Shown: positions 9,372 through 18,133 of the stretch, in pieces
Layout: each line of letters begins with the position of its first letter
Position numbering within the stretch: position 1 is the first letter of the stretch
Assembly: GCA_030427735.1 (NCBI GenBank)
Contig: JAUIBP010000006.1
Coordinates: 173,226 to 237,225 of the forward strand
DNA from: Bacteroidia bacterium
Lineage (GTDB): Bacteria; Bacteroidota; Bacteroidia; Flavobacteriales; Flavobacteriaceae
Length of the DNA stretch: 64,000 bases
Reading direction: 5' to 3'
Position numbers and translations under genes: made by a program
The notes under the pieces: generated by a model
What the model was told of the DNA's origin: nothing
Databases searched by the model: none
What the model saw: the letters and a program-made list of their open reading frames with translations, nothing else

Positions 9372-9401
9372 TGAAAGATTTTCTTTCAAGCGGCAAATAT
9401 A
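9372..9401 (-). promoter_or_regulatory. rpsO promoter and leader hairpin
   Basis: On the minus strand TATATTTG (9394-9401) is an exact -7 box. A perfect 7-bp hairpin TGAAAGA/TCTTTCA (9372-9378 with 9382-9388, 3-nt loop) sits at the predicted transcript start, about 30 nt before the start codon. S15 autoregulates through leader structures in several bacteria; a link here is inference. Confidence 0.5.
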
Positions 9402-9524
9402 TGAATATAATATGATTTAATGCTTAAATTGTCAATCTTTTATATTTCTCACATAAAAATGAAGTCATTTAGTTTTATTAGCAATCCTCATATTGCGAGC
9501 GCGTAAAGGATTATTGTTTAATTA

Positions 9525-10382
9525 TTACGCACGAATGGGTTGATTGGTAATTAAATCGATGTATAAGTTTACCTTATTTTTTAAATCTTTACGTTGGGTT
9601 ATAAAGTCTAAGAATCCGTGTTCTAATAAAAATTCGGCGGTTTGAAACCCTTCTGGTAATTCTTTTCCTGTAGTATCTCTAACAATTCGTGGGCCAGCAA
9701 AACCAATTAAAGCTCCCGGTTCGCTAATGTTAATATCGCCTAACATGGCAAAAGAAGCTGTTGTTCCTCCTGTTGTTGGGTCTGTACATAACGAGATGTA
9801 AGGTATGCCAGCATCTGCTAGTTGGGCTAGTTTAACCGATGTTTTGGCTAATTGCATTAATGACAAAGCGGCTTCCATCATACGGGCGCCTCCAGATTTA
9901 GAGATAATCATTAATGGCATTTTCTTTTTTAATGCATAGTCTGCTGCACGTGCTATTTTTTCGCCGACTACACTTCCCATAGATCCACCAATAAAGGCAA
10001 AATCCATACACGCAATAACTAAGTCTTTACCTTTAGATTTGCCAACGGCTGTTCTAACAGCATCTTTTAGTTTTGTTTTTTCTTGTGCGGCTTTTAAACG
10101 GTCTGGGTATTTTTTTGTGTCTACAAATTTAAGCGGGTCTTTAGACTCTAAGTTCTGGTCTAATTCTTTAAACTTGTTGTCATCGAAAAGAATTTCGAAA
10201 TATTCTTTGCTGCCAATTCTTACGTGATAGCCATCTTCAGGACTTACGTAAAAGTTTTTTTCTAACTCTTCGGTATCTACAATTTTGCCTGTTGGAGACT
10301 TGTACCATAACCCTTTAGGAGTATCTTTTTTTTCTTGGGTTGTGGTTGTTATTCCTTTTGTTTTTCGTTTAAACCAAGACAT
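9525..10382 (-). CDS. accD: Acetyl-CoA carboxylase carboxyltransferase subunit beta, zinc-ribbon-less
   Basis: Beta half of the carboxyltransferase that moves CO2 from carboxybiotin to acetyl-CoA, the first step of fatty acid synthesis. It is 285 aa with a crotonase-like core: [34 protein letters not shown] and [13 protein letters not shown] (oxyanion and CoA-binding segments). The four cysteines of the E. coli N-terminal zinc ribbon are absent: the matching stretch reads [19 protein letters not shown] then YVSPEDGYH. The position of the domain is kept but it cannot bind zinc as usual. I believe this is shared by other flavobacterial AccDs. The accA partner is not in the window. Confidence 0.95.
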   Translation of the reverse strand: MSWFKRKTKGITTTTQEKKDTPKGLWYKSPTGKIVDTEELEKNFYVSPEDGYHVRIGSKEYFEILFDDNKFKELDQNLESKDPLKFVDTKKYPDRLKAAQEKTKLKDAVRTAVGKSKGKDLVIACMDFAFIGGSMGSVVGEKIARAADYALKKKMPLMIISKSGGARMMEAALSLMQLAKTSVKLAQLADAGIPYISLCTDPTTGGTTASFAMLGDINISEPGALIGFAGPRIVRDTTGKELPEGFQTAEFLLEHGFLDFITQRKDLKNKVNLYIDLITNQPIRA

Positions 10383-10446
10383 ATTGATTTTATTTTTAGC
10401 TTTTAAGCTATCGGGGAAGCTTAAAATGTTTTGTTTAGCGTTTATA

Positions 10447-10489
10447 AACTAACGTAAATGTAGCGTAAAACGGTACATTTACGTTAGTT
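10447..10489. repeat. Perfect 16-bp inverted repeat upstream of accD
   Basis: The arms AACTAACGTAAATGTA (10447-10462) and its exact complement (10474-10489) flank an 11-nt spacer. It lies 64-106 nt upstream of the accD start and 134 nt after the fbaA stop. On the plus strand a T6 run follows it, but no plus-strand gene precedes it, so a simple terminator role is unlikely. A second, smaller palindrome (TTTTAAGC...GCTTAAAA, about 10400-10425) lies between it and accD. Confidence 0.7.
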
Positions 10490-10622
10490 AATTTTTTACA
10501 AGTAAGGTATTACGTGTTTGAAGACAAGGTGTTTAAACCATAATCTTTATGTAATACCATTAGGTTGCAGGGGTCAAAATTAAAATTTTGTTTTTAATTT
10601 TAGCAAAACGCTAAGATTTATT

Positions 10623-11690
10623 TTACAATGTATTTACATTATTTAAATCTTCAAATGCCTTTTTTAGTCTAGAAACAAATGTTTCTTCGCCTTTTCTTAA
10701 CCAAACTCGAGGGTCGTAATATTTTTTATTTGGAGCTTCAGGACCTTCTGGGCTACCAATTTGCGTTTTTAAATAATCGGCTTTATCGTTCATATAATCA
10801 CGAATTCCGCTCATGAAGGCAAATTGCATGTCGGTGTCTATATTCATTTTAATTACACCGTAACTGATACCTTCTCTAATTTCTTCTACAGAAGAACCAG
10901 ATCCGCCATGGAATACAAAATCGATGTGATTATGACCTACACCATATTTTTCTGAAATATATTCTTGAGAATTTTTAAGAATTTTTGGAGTTAATTTTAC
11001 GTTACCAGGCTTGTAAACCCCGTGTACGTTACCAAAAGCAGCTGCAATAGTAAACTGATCGCTTACTTTACTTAACTCTTCGTAAGCATAAGCAACTTCT
11101 TCTGGTTGGGTGTATAATTTAGATTCATCGACATCGCTGTTATCTACACCATCTTCTTCACCACCGGTAATACCTAGTTCTATCTCTAAGGTCATACCCA
11201 TTTTGCTCATGCGCTCTAGGTATTGTTTACAGATTTCGATGTTTTCTTTTATAGGCTCCTCGCTTAAATCGATCATGTGCGAGCTGAATAATGGTTTTCC
11301 TGTTTCTGCAAAATGTTTTTCGCTGGCATCTAATAAACCATCTATCCAAGGCAATAATTTTTTGGCGCAATGGTCTGTGTGTAAAATTACAGGAACACCA
11401 TACGCTTCGGCCATTAAATGAACGTGTTTGGCACCAGCAGTTGCTCCAGCGATGGCCGCTTTTTGTCCGTCGTTACTTAGTCCTTTTCCTGCGTTAAATA
11501 CCGCACCGCCATTAGAAAACTGTATAATTACGGGCGCATTTAAATCTCTTGCGGTTTCTAAAACACCGTTAATGGTGTTCGAGCCAATTACGTTTACAGC
11601 AGGAAGAGCAAATCCTTTCTCTTTTGCATATTTAAAAATGTTTTGAACTTCTTTACCAGTTGCAACACCAGGTTTAATGTTATGTCCCAT
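10623..11690 (-). CDS. fbaA: Fructose-bisphosphate aldolase, class II
   Basis: Zinc-dependent aldolase of glycolysis and gluconeogenesis that splits fructose 1,6-bisphosphate to DHAP and glyceraldehyde 3-phosphate. At 355 aa it belongs to the long type A (E. coli FbaA-like) subgroup. Visible motifs are VILHTDHCAKK (catalytic Asp and zinc His), LEIELGITGGEEDGVD, AFGNVHGVYKPGN (zinc His) and FVFHGGSGSS (phosphate binding). Start MGHNIKPGVATGKEV is typical. It is monocistronic, with a TACTTTTG -7 box (minus strand, 11725-11732) 35-42 nt before the start codon. Confidence 0.97.
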   Translation of the reverse strand: MGHNIKPGVATGKEVQNIFKYAKEKGFALPAVNVIGSNTINGVLETARDLNAPVIIQFSNGGAVFNAGKGLSNDGQKAAIAGATAGAKHVHLMAEAYGVPVILHTDHCAKKLLPWIDGLLDASEKHFAETGKPLFSSHMIDLSEEPIKENIEICKQYLERMSKMGMTLEIELGITGGEEDGVDNSDVDESKLYTQPEEVAYAYEELSKVSDQFTIAAAFGNVHGVYKPGNVKLTPKILKNSQEYISEKYGVGHNHIDFVFHGGSGSSVEEIREGISYGVIKMNIDTDMQFAFMSGIRDYMNDKADYLKTQIGSPEGPEAPNKKYYDPRVWLRKGEETFVSRLKKAFEDLNNVNTL

Positions 11691-11724
11691 AATTATTTTG
11701 TTTAATGTTTAAGTTTGATTTCCT

Positions 11725-11732
11725 CAAAAGTA
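11725..11732 (-). promoter_or_regulatory. fbaA -7 promoter box
   Basis: TACTTTTG on the minus strand is an exact TAnnTTTG match about 35 nt before the start codon. An AATACTT/AAGTATT inverted repeat lies immediately upstream (about 11732-11750) and could be an operator. No -33 TTG at standard spacing. Confidence 0.5.
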
Positions 11733-11821
11733 ATACTTTTTTAAGTATTTTTTTGCAGGTATTGGGTGATAAAACCGCTGAAATTGACGAAATCGTTATA
11801 AATTATGGGTGTTTTTTTTGA

Positions 11822-14347
11822 TTAGAACGGATAGTTGATACCTACGTTATAAACGGCATTTCCGAAATTAAAATCGTTTAACCAACGTTCGTCGTTAGAG
11901 TAAGACGGATCGTAAGTTTTAAATCCGATATCGAATCTGAAGACTAAAAAACTAAAATCGTAACGTAATCCAAATCCAGAGCCAATGGCAATGTCTTTTA
12001 ACGATTCGATACTTTCGAAGGTGGCGCCTGGGTCTTGCACATTATCAAAAACATTCCAGATGTTACCCATGTCTACAAATAAAGCTCCGTATAAATCTTC
12101 GTAAACGTTAAAGCGGTGTTCAATATTAAGGGCAATTTTTAAGTTAGCTTCGTTAAAATCGTCTTTGTTTTGAGAGCTTCCAGGGCCTAAGTCGTAGGCC
12201 GACCAAGCACGGTTATCGTTGGCACCTCCTGCAAAAAAACTTTTAGAGAACGGAATGTTAGGCGAGTTGCCATACGGAATCGCAATGCCAAAAAAACTGC
12301 GAACGGCTAATATGTTTTTGTGGCCCAAATCCCAGTGCTTGGTGAAATCCAATTCGGTTTTAATGTATTGCGAATAGGCTACATTAAATAGTTCGTAGCG
12401 TCCATCGCTGTTTTTGCTCTGATTAGATAGCGACGAGCCTAATGCTAATAAATTTCCAGCCGATTCTATGCGGCCTCTAAAAATGTAAAAATCTTCATCG
12501 GAAACATCTCTACGGCTGTCCCGAATATAGGTGAAGGCACTCGATACAATCAGGTTGTTTTCGGTTAACCTAACTTGGCGTTCATCAATATTATTTACGG
12601 TTTGGATATCATCGTCGGAAATGCCTCTAGGTGGATTCGGACCCAATACTTCATTTATAAACTCGTTGGTGCCTTCTGGTATTTCTAAGTCTTCATTTCT
12701 TGGTAAATAGCCACTATCGTGCGCGATATCATTTAAAGTGTTGTATGATGTACTGTAAACGTTAAAGTAATTGTCTGGATTTAAATTTCTTACGTATTGC
12801 GCACTAAAAAGTTCTAGCGATTGGGTAACACGTCGGGACGGTTTCCAATTGTAGTTTAATGCCCCTGTAAACGATCTTTTGTCTAAACCAATATTTTTTT
12901 GACTCGCTACCGAGAGTCCCATTTTGGTTGTAGGCGACATGTGTTTTGGGATTAAACTATCGGTATTAAAAGGGAAAAACAATCTGGGGATGGTAAGTTT
13001 TAAATCGGCTCCAACTTCGTTGATGTCGAAAAAACGATCTTCGTTTTGGTTAGCATCTTTAGACGACCCTATTGAAGCAAAACCCGATAATTCTAAAGTT
13101 TCGGCACCTTTAAAAATATTTCTGGCCAATAAACTCGGGTTAACAGAAAATCCAATAACCTGAATATTACTCGTGGATACTTCGGTGCTAAATCCTAAAT
13201 TGAATTTTTTTAAGGGCGTTAAATATATGTTGGCAGTAAGCGTAGTGTCGGGGTTTTCAACATATTTAATATCTGGATATTTAAACGTTCTCAATTCGCT
13301 TAAATGTTTGTAGGTTCTGGTACGGTCTATATCTCTAAAAATAGATCCTGGCGAAATAAAAACAGCATCGGTAAGTGCTTTAGGTCTGTAAGTCATTTTA
13401 CTGGTGCTATACAAATTGTAGCCTTTGTAGGTTATAGAGTCTTGTAATTGATCGTTTCTGTTTTCGTTCGAGGCATCGGTGTAAATATTAACATCTTTAA
13501 TTGTAAAAATTTTAAAAGGTTCTCTGCGCACTGAATCTTGATTGCGTTGGTTGAAGTTCTTTATTTGAACTTCAACATTCATTTTTTTATTGGTGTTAAT
13601 CGTATCGACTTGAAAAATAACATAGTCCTGACTAAATTGGTAGACACCATGGTTTCTTAAATTACTTGTAATCCTGTCGCGTTCGGCTTCAAAATTATCG
13701 GTCGTATAGCGTTCGCCAGATTTTATAAAAGACCGTCTTTTAAATTGATGGTATAGCGAGTCTACAATTGGAGACATAATTTGCGTGGTTAAACTGTCTA
13801 TTATAAAAGGCGTGCCAAGGTTTACATGGTAATTTACTTCAGCTTTTTTGGTGCCAGTAATAATGGTGTCGTAACGGGCTTCTACATCAAAATAACCGTT
13901 GTTAGTGTAATAATCCTCTAGTCTTGTGACCGATTTTTTGCTGCGCAGTTCGTTAATGGTAACCGGGGCTTCTCCAGTTGTTTTAAGCCAAGAGTTAAAA
14001 CCTTTTCTGGCTTCTACAAATTGGTGTAATTGTTTTTTAGATAGGAAACGTTCTAAGCGTTTTCTGTGTTTTTCGCTTCGGTTTATTTGTGCATTAACAA
14101 TAGAGTCTATATTGGGTCTGGCTAAATTGTAAATGTATAATCTAATGGGTAAGCCCAGTAGCGTTTTGTTTGGTTCTTGATATAAGAGATTTTCTATCGT
14201 TTCAGATTTATTTTTTACACTGTCTACATAAATGGTGTTTTTTACCAAGAGGTGTTTGTCTTCTCCCACGCGTTTAATAGAATTACAAGCGGTAATTAAA
14301 CCTGTTATTACAATAAATAACACTATTTTTGGGAACCTGTGTTTCAA
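11822..14347 (-). CDS. BamA/TamA-family outer membrane assembly protein (Omp85)
   Basis: 841-residue Omp85-superfamily protein. A lipoprotein-like signal (KHRFPKIVLFIVITGLITAC) is followed by POTRA-like modules over roughly residues 40-400. A C-terminal 16-strand barrel ends in NVGINYPF. The GGANDNRAW segment late in the barrel matches the loop-6 RGF/RAW signature. The putative lipidated Cys near residue 21 is unusual for BamA but seen in Bacteroidota TamA-like proteins. The only start compatible with the signal is a TTG at 14347. A TATTTTTG -7 box lies on the minus strand at 14435-14442. Role: insertion or translocation of outer membrane proteins. BamA versus TamA cannot be settled here. Confidence 0.88.
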   Translation of the reverse strand: MKHRFPKIVLFIVITGLITACNSIKRVGEDKHLLVKNTIYVDSVKNKSETIENLLYQEPNKTLLGLPIRLYIYNLARPNIDSIVNAQINRSEKHRKRLERFLSKKQLHQFVEARKGFNSWLKTTGEAPVTINELRSKKSVTRLEDYYTNNGYFDVEARYDTIITGTKKAEVNYHVNLGTPFIIDSLTTQIMSPIVDSLYHQFKRRSFIKSGERYTTDNFEAERDRITSNLRNHGVYQFSQDYVIFQVDTINTNKKMNVEVQIKNFNQRNQDSVRREPFKIFTIKDVNIYTDASNENRNDQLQDSITYKGYNLYSTSKMTYRPKALTDAVFISPGSIFRDIDRTRTYKHLSELRTFKYPDIKYVENPDTTLTANIYLTPLKKFNLGFSTEVSTSNIQVIGFSVNPSLLARNIFKGAETLELSGFASIGSSKDANQNEDRFFDINEVGADLKLTIPRLFFPFNTDSLIPKHMSPTTKMGLSVASQKNIGLDKRSFTGALNYNWKPSRRVTQSLELFSAQYVRNLNPDNYFNVYSTSYNTLNDIAHDSGYLPRNEDLEIPEGTNEFINEVLGPNPPRGISDDDIQTVNNIDERQVRLTENNLIVSSAFTYIRDSRRDVSDEDFYIFRGRIESAGNLLALGSSLSNQSKNSDGRYELFNVAYSQYIKTELDFTKHWDLGHKNILAVRSFFGIAIPYGNSPNIPFSKSFFAGGANDNRAWSAYDLGPGSSQNKDDFNEANLKIALNIEHRFNVYEDLYGALFVDMGNIWNVFDNVQDPGATFESIESLKDIAIGSGFGLRYDFSFLVFRFDIGFKTYDPSYSNDERWLNDFNFGNAVYNVGINYPF

Positions 14348-14434
14348 GAATAAAAAAGAAATTAGAAAAGTTTAAAGCCTTGTTTTAAGTTTGTAAATTG
14401 TTTTAAACAAAACGACTAAAGGTACTTATAAAAT

Positions 14435-14442
14435 CAAAAATA
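14435..14442 (-). promoter_or_regulatory. -7 promoter box for the Omp85 gene
   Basis: TATTTTTG on the minus strand, an exact TAnnTTTG match about 90 nt before the proposed TTG start codon, in the intergenic region shared with the divergent RNA methyltransferase gene. Confidence 0.4.
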
Positions 14443-14452
14443 CATTATTTGA

Positions 14453-15178
14453 ATGTTATCAAAAAATCAAATAAAATTAATTGCAAAGTTAAAGCAAAAA
14501 AAGTATAGACAAGACACTAAATTGTTTGTTGTAGAAGGCGAAAAAGGGATAGACGAACTTTTGCAGTCTTCGTTTAAACTCCATAAGTTGTTTACAACAG
14601 CAGCATTCGATTTGCCTTTAGAACACCAGGTTGTTGTTTCTGAAGCCGATTTAAAACGCATTAGTTTTTTAACGACACCCAATAAAGCTCTAGCGGTTTT
14701 TGAAATGCCAGAAGTACAGCCCATACAAACTACTAAACTTTGTGTTGCTTTAGACAATGTTAGAGATCCTGGGAATTTGGGCACCATTATACGGTTATGC
14801 GATTGGTTTGGGGTGCAAGACTTAATATGTAATTTGGGTACGGTAGATTGTTTTAACCCTAAAGTAATACAAGCTACTATGGGGTCTGTAACACGTGTTA
14901 ACATAACGTATTTAGATTTGGAACAGTTTTTAGCAAATACGGCATTGCCTATATATGGTGCTTTTATGGATGGTGAAAATGTGTATAAATCTCCGCTTCC
15001 AGATTCTGGTATTTTGGTTATGGGCAACGAGGCTAATGGAGTTTCTAAAACTATAGCAGATTTAGTAACCCAAAAACTAGCCATACCTAGATTTGGAGCC
15101 TTGCAAGCAACCGAGAGTTTAAACGTAGCTACAGCTACCTCTATTTTGTTGAGTGAATTTAAGCGGCGAATTTATTGA
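14453..15178 (+). CDS. SpoU/TrmH-family RNA 2'-O-methyltransferase
   Basis: SAM-dependent methyltransferase of the SPOUT class, modifying a ribose in rRNA or tRNA. The N-terminal part (about 1-90) is the L30e-like substrate-binding domain (KLIAKLKQKKYRQDTKLFVVEGEKGIDEL). The C-terminal part has the three knot motifs: LDNVRDPGNLGTIIRL, LVMGNEANGVS and LNVATATSILL. At 241 aa it is of RlmB/TrmH size; the exact target site cannot be told. Its last 7 nt overlap the end of the convergent porT gene, so there is no space for a terminator between them. Confidence 0.92.
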   Translation: MLSKNQIKLIAKLKQKKYRQDTKLFVVEGEKGIDELLQSSFKLHKLFTTAAFDLPLEHQVVVSEADLKRISFLTTPNKALAVFEMPEVQPIQTTKLCVALDNVRDPGNLGTIIRLCDWFGVQDLICNLGTVDCFNPKVIQATMGSVTRVNITYLDLEQFLANTALPIYGAFMDGENVYKSPLPDSGILVMGNEANGVSKTIADLVTQKLAIPRFGALQATESLNVATATSILLSEFKRRIY

Positions 15179-15915
15179 AAAGTGAAATTGATAAACACTC
15201 CTCTAGATTTCATGCTTTCTATATTGTCGGTCCAAGGGCTTGGGCCGTTGGCTTCGTTATCTCTTATTAACTCGTCATTTATGGCAAATACACCGCGGAT
15301 GGATGGTGTAAATTTAAAATAGTATAAATAAAAGTCTACCCCAAAACCAACTTCGTAATAATAGGAGCTTTTAGTCATTCTAAATTGCCCGTTGTTATTG
15401 TCGTTCGGGTTGTTCTGATTACTGTTTAAGTTTAGCGAGGTAGAAATACCGCCAACCACAAAAGGCTTAAAATTATTTAATCGTTTGGTTGAAAACTTTA
15501 CGAGTAACGGAAAATGCACATAGGTAGATTTTACCTCTCTTATTAAATCGGCGTCGGTATATGCTCTGTCTGCAAAATATTCTTCTGGGTACATAAGCTC
15601 CCGGTTGGTAATGTATAGTCCGGGTTCGAAACGTAAATCTACATAATCGTTAATTCTAAGGTTTCCTAATAGCCCAACACTAAAACCTGGTTTTGTTTTT
15701 ACCTGTATATCTGTAACATCTCTTCCATTTGCATCGGTAAGTTTTTCTTTATAATCGAATTTAGCACCGTAATGGTTAAACCCGAGAAAATACCCCCAAC
15801 TAAATCTGTCTTTATCAAAATTTTCGTTATTCAGAATTTTTTCTTTACTGAATAGTTGGGCAGAAGCCGTATGCGAGGCCAGGATTAATAATAAGATGAC
15901 AAATGGTTTTTTCAT
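15172..15915 (-). CDS. porT: Type IX secretion / gliding protein PorT family
   Basis: 247-residue outer membrane beta-barrel protein with signal peptide MKKPFVILLLILASHTASAQ. PorT (SprT) is required for type IX secretion in Porphyromonas and Flavobacterium. Strand-like segments (GYFLGFNHYGAKFDYK, GFSVGLLGNLRINDYVDLRFEPGLY, YEVGFGVDFYLYYFKFTPSIRGVF) and a terminal NFTFQ fit an eight-strand barrel. The longer reading frame continues 25 codons further into ubiE; the ATG at 15915 is chosen because it begins the signal peptide. It starts 1 nt after the ubiE stop, the ubiE-porT order I recall from flavobacteria. Its 3' end overlaps the convergent methyltransferase gene by 7 nt. Confidence 0.85.
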   Translation of the reverse strand: MKKPFVILLLILASHTASAQLFSKEKILNNENFDKDRFSWGYFLGFNHYGAKFDYKEKLTDANGRDVTDIQVKTKPGFSVGLLGNLRINDYVDLRFEPGLYITNRELMYPEEYFADRAYTDADLIREVKSTYVHFPLLVKFSTKRLNNFKPFVVGGISTSLNLNSNQNNPNDNNNGQFRMTKSSYYYEVGFGVDFYLYYFKFTPSIRGVFAINDELIRDNEANGPSPWTDNIESMKSRGVFINFTFQ

Positions 15916-15916
15916 A

Positions 15917-16645
15917 TTATTTTTTAGATGATGTGTAAATAGTCGCGACTCCAAGTGTTTGCGGAAAATCTTCAACATTAATAAACCCAATTTTTTCTAA
16001 AATATTGTTTAACGCCTGCCCGTGAGGAAAAACAGCCGCCGATTCGCTTAAATATTTGTAAGCCGTTTTGTCTTTAGAAAACAGTTTGCCAATTAATGGT
16101 AAAATGTTTTTTGTGTACAAATTGTAGCCTTGTTTGTACGGTGTTTTGGTAGGCACCGATGTTTCTAAAATTACAAAAATGCCATTTGGTTTAAGCACGC
16201 GTAAAATTTCGGCCAAGCCTTTTTCTAAGGTTTCAAAATTTCTAACACCAAAGGCCACCGTAATGGCATCGAAGGCATTGTCTGGGAACGGAATGTGCTC
16301 GGAGTCGCCTAAAACCATTTCTATTTTATGGTCTAGGTTTTTGGCTTTTACTTTTTCTTTTCCAACTTCCAGCATACCGCTGCTAATGTCTAAGCCTATA
16401 ATTTTTTCGGCATTGGTTTCGGCTAAATTAATAGCTAAGTCACCTGTACCCGTTGCGATATCCAATATGGTTTTAGGATTAGTGCTTTTAACAAGGCTTA
16501 CTACTTTTTTTCGCCATTTAATATCAATTCCAAACGAAATCACACGATTTAAATCGTCGTAATTGCCTGAAATAGTGTCGAACATTTTAGTGACTTGCTC
16601 CTTTTTTCCTAAGTCGCTGTCTTTATAGGGATTTACTTTTGTCAA
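15917..16645 (-). CDS. ubiE: Demethylmenaquinone methyltransferase
   Basis: SAM-dependent C-methyltransferase for the last step of menaquinone synthesis (MenG/UbiE). It has motif [12 protein letters not shown], the [11 protein letters not shown] family signature near residue 40, and [10 protein letters not shown] choose a TTG start at 16645 (giving [14 protein letters not shown]), which yields 242 aa, the usual length. The longer frame back to 16702 would contain an exact -7 box (TATATTTG, minus strand 16660-16667), so it is unlikely to be translated. porT follows 1 nt later. Menaquinone is the electron acceptor that Na+-NQR in this genome would use. Confidence 0.93.
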   Translation of the reverse strand: MTKVNPYKDSDLGKKEQVTKMFDTISGNYDDLNRVISFGIDIKWRKKVVSLVKSTNPKTILDIATGTGDLAINLAETNAEKIIGLDISSGMLEVGKEKVKAKNLDHKIEMVLGDSEHIPFPDNAFDAITVAFGVRNFETLEKGLAEILRVLKPNGIFVILETSVPTKTPYKQGYNLYTKNILPLIGKLFSKDKTAYKYLSESAAVFPHGQALNNILEKIGFINVEDFPQTLGVATIYTSSKK

Positions 16646-16659
16646 ATCAGAATTTTCAG

Positions 16660-16667
16660 CAAATATA
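16660..16667 (-). promoter_or_regulatory. ubiE-porT promoter -7 box
   Basis: TATATTTG on the minus strand, exact TAnnTTTG match. Transcription would begin about 8 nt before the TTG start at 16645. This supports that start over the upstream one. Confidence 0.55.
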
Positions 16668-16746
16668 AGTTTTTCGGTATGTATTAAGAAACTTGAAAAC
16701 AAATAATTATATTAATTGTAAAAGTAGCTAAATCTATAAATTACTG

Positions 16747-16754
16747 TATCTTTG
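16747..16754 (+). promoter_or_regulatory. trkA-trkH promoter -7 box
   Basis: TATCTTTG, exact TAnnTTTG match, 26 nt before the trkA start codon. The nearest upstream TTG (16716-16718) is 28 nt away, longer than the usual spacer. Confidence 0.5.
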
Positions 16755-16780
16755 TTATACTTTTTTACGAATATTCACGC

Positions 16781-18130
16781 ATGAAAATTATTATAGCTGG
16801 CGCTGGTGAGGTTGGATTCCATTTGGCTAAATTATTATCTTACGAATCGCAGGAAATTACCTTAATAGACATTAATAAAGAAAGTTTAATGTATGCCGAT
16901 ACGCATTTAGATATAAAAGTGATTAAAGGCGATTCGACATCTATTTCTATTTTAAAGGAAGCACGAGTGTCGCAAAGTGATTTGGTAATTGCTGTTACCG
17001 CTTCCGAAACTACAAATATTACGGTTTGCGTGTTGGCAAAACAGTTAGGAGCCAAAAAAACCATTGCCAGAATATCTAATACCGAGTTTATTCATCATCA
17101 AGAAGAAGTTGGTTTTACCAAATTTGGGATAGACGAGCTCATTTCGCCTGAAGCTTTAGCTGCATCCGAAATTAAATTATTGTTAGATCAATCGGCTTTT
17201 AACGATAGTTACGAGTTCGAAGAAGGCGCCTTAACCATGGTGGGTTTAAATATGCCGAAAACGGTAACTTTTGTCGGGAAGACGGTAAAGGAAGCTGCTC
17301 AAATTTTTCCGGAAATTCATTTTGTACCCATAGCTATTCAGCGTTCTGGAACGCAATTTACTATCATTCCGCGTGGCGATACTGTGTTTAAAGCTGGCGA
17401 TAATGTGGTTTTTATTGCCTCGGAAGGAGGTGCCGAAGAATTGTGTAAGTTAACAGGAAAGATGAATACCGAAGTTAAGAACGTAATGATTCTTGGCGGA
17501 AGTAAGATTGGCTATAAAGCGGCAAGAGATTTAAGCAGTAGTTCTATACGCGTTAAGCTGATAGAAAAAAATAAAGATCGTGCTTTCGATATAGCCGACG
17601 AATTGCCTAACGTTTTAGTGATTAATGGAGACGGACGTAATGTAGATGTTTTGGAGGAAGAATATTTAAGCGATATGGATGCTTTTATTGCTGTAACCGG
17701 AAATTCCGAAACCAACATCATGTCTTGTTTGGTTGCAAAATCTAAAAACGTTCGGAAAACCATTGCCCTTGTAGAAAACATGGATTATTTCGAGCTGTCG
17801 CAATCTATTGGTATCGATACATTAATTAATAAAAAACTATTGGCAGCCAATAATATATTTAGATATATACGAAAAGGCGATGTTGTAGCCATGACCAAAT
17901 TAAACAACATGCATGCCGAGTTATTAGAATTTAAAGTGAAGTCGAAATCCTTAATCTGCGATCGGGTTATTAAAGATATCGATTTTCCGCGGTCGGCTAT
18001 TATAGGCGGTATTATCCGTAATGGTAAAGGCATCATAGCACTTGGCGATTTTAAAATATCCGAAGGCGATCGTGTAGTGGTCTGTTGTTTGCCACAATCT
18101 ATCAAGCAAGTAGAAAAACTATTTCTATAG
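16781..18130 (+). CDS. trkA: Trk system potassium uptake regulator TrkA
   Basis: Cytoplasmic NAD(H)-binding ring subunit gating the TrkH potassium channel. It is 449 aa with two tandem RCK halves. The first begins IIAGAGEVGFHLAKLL (GxGxxG Rossmann fold) followed by TrkA-C at about 140-220. The second begins VMILGGSKIGYKAARDL near residue 233 and again ends in a TrkA-C domain. The duplicated layout is the standard TrkA architecture. trkH starts 3 nt after its stop codon, so the two are co-transcribed and probably translationally coupled. Confidence 0.96.
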   Translation: MKIIIAGAGEVGFHLAKLLSYESQEITLIDINKESLMYADTHLDIKVIKGDSTSISILKEARVSQSDLVIAVTASETTNITVCVLAKQLGAKKTIARISNTEFIHHQEEVGFTKFGIDELISPEALAASEIKLLLDQSAFNDSYEFEEGALTMVGLNMPKTVTFVGKTVKEAAQIFPEIHFVPIAIQRSGTQFTIIPRGDTVFKAGDNVVFIASEGGAEELCKLTGKMNTEVKNVMILGGSKIGYKAARDLSSSSIRVKLIEKNKDRAFDIADELPNVLVINGDGRNVDVLEEEYLSDMDAFIAVTGNSETNIMSCLVAKSKNVRKTIALVENMDYFELSQSIGIDTLINKKLLAANNIFRYIRKGDVVAMTKLNNMHAELLEFKVKSKSLICDRVIKDIDFPRSAIIGGIIRNGKGIIALGDFKISEGDRVVVCCLPQSIKQVEKLFL

Positions 18131-18133
18131 CGC

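Noticed and set aside
10447..10497. The 16-bp inverted repeat with following T run read as a plus-strand terminator
   Set aside because: No plus-strand gene lies upstream, so a terminator in that direction has no obvious client. Kept as a possible regulatory palindrome.
14467..15084. 205-residue minus-strand frame opposite the RNA methyltransferase gene
   Set aside because: It lies fully antisense to a gene with clear SpoU motifs and has no domain, signal or start context of its own. Treated as a shadow frame.
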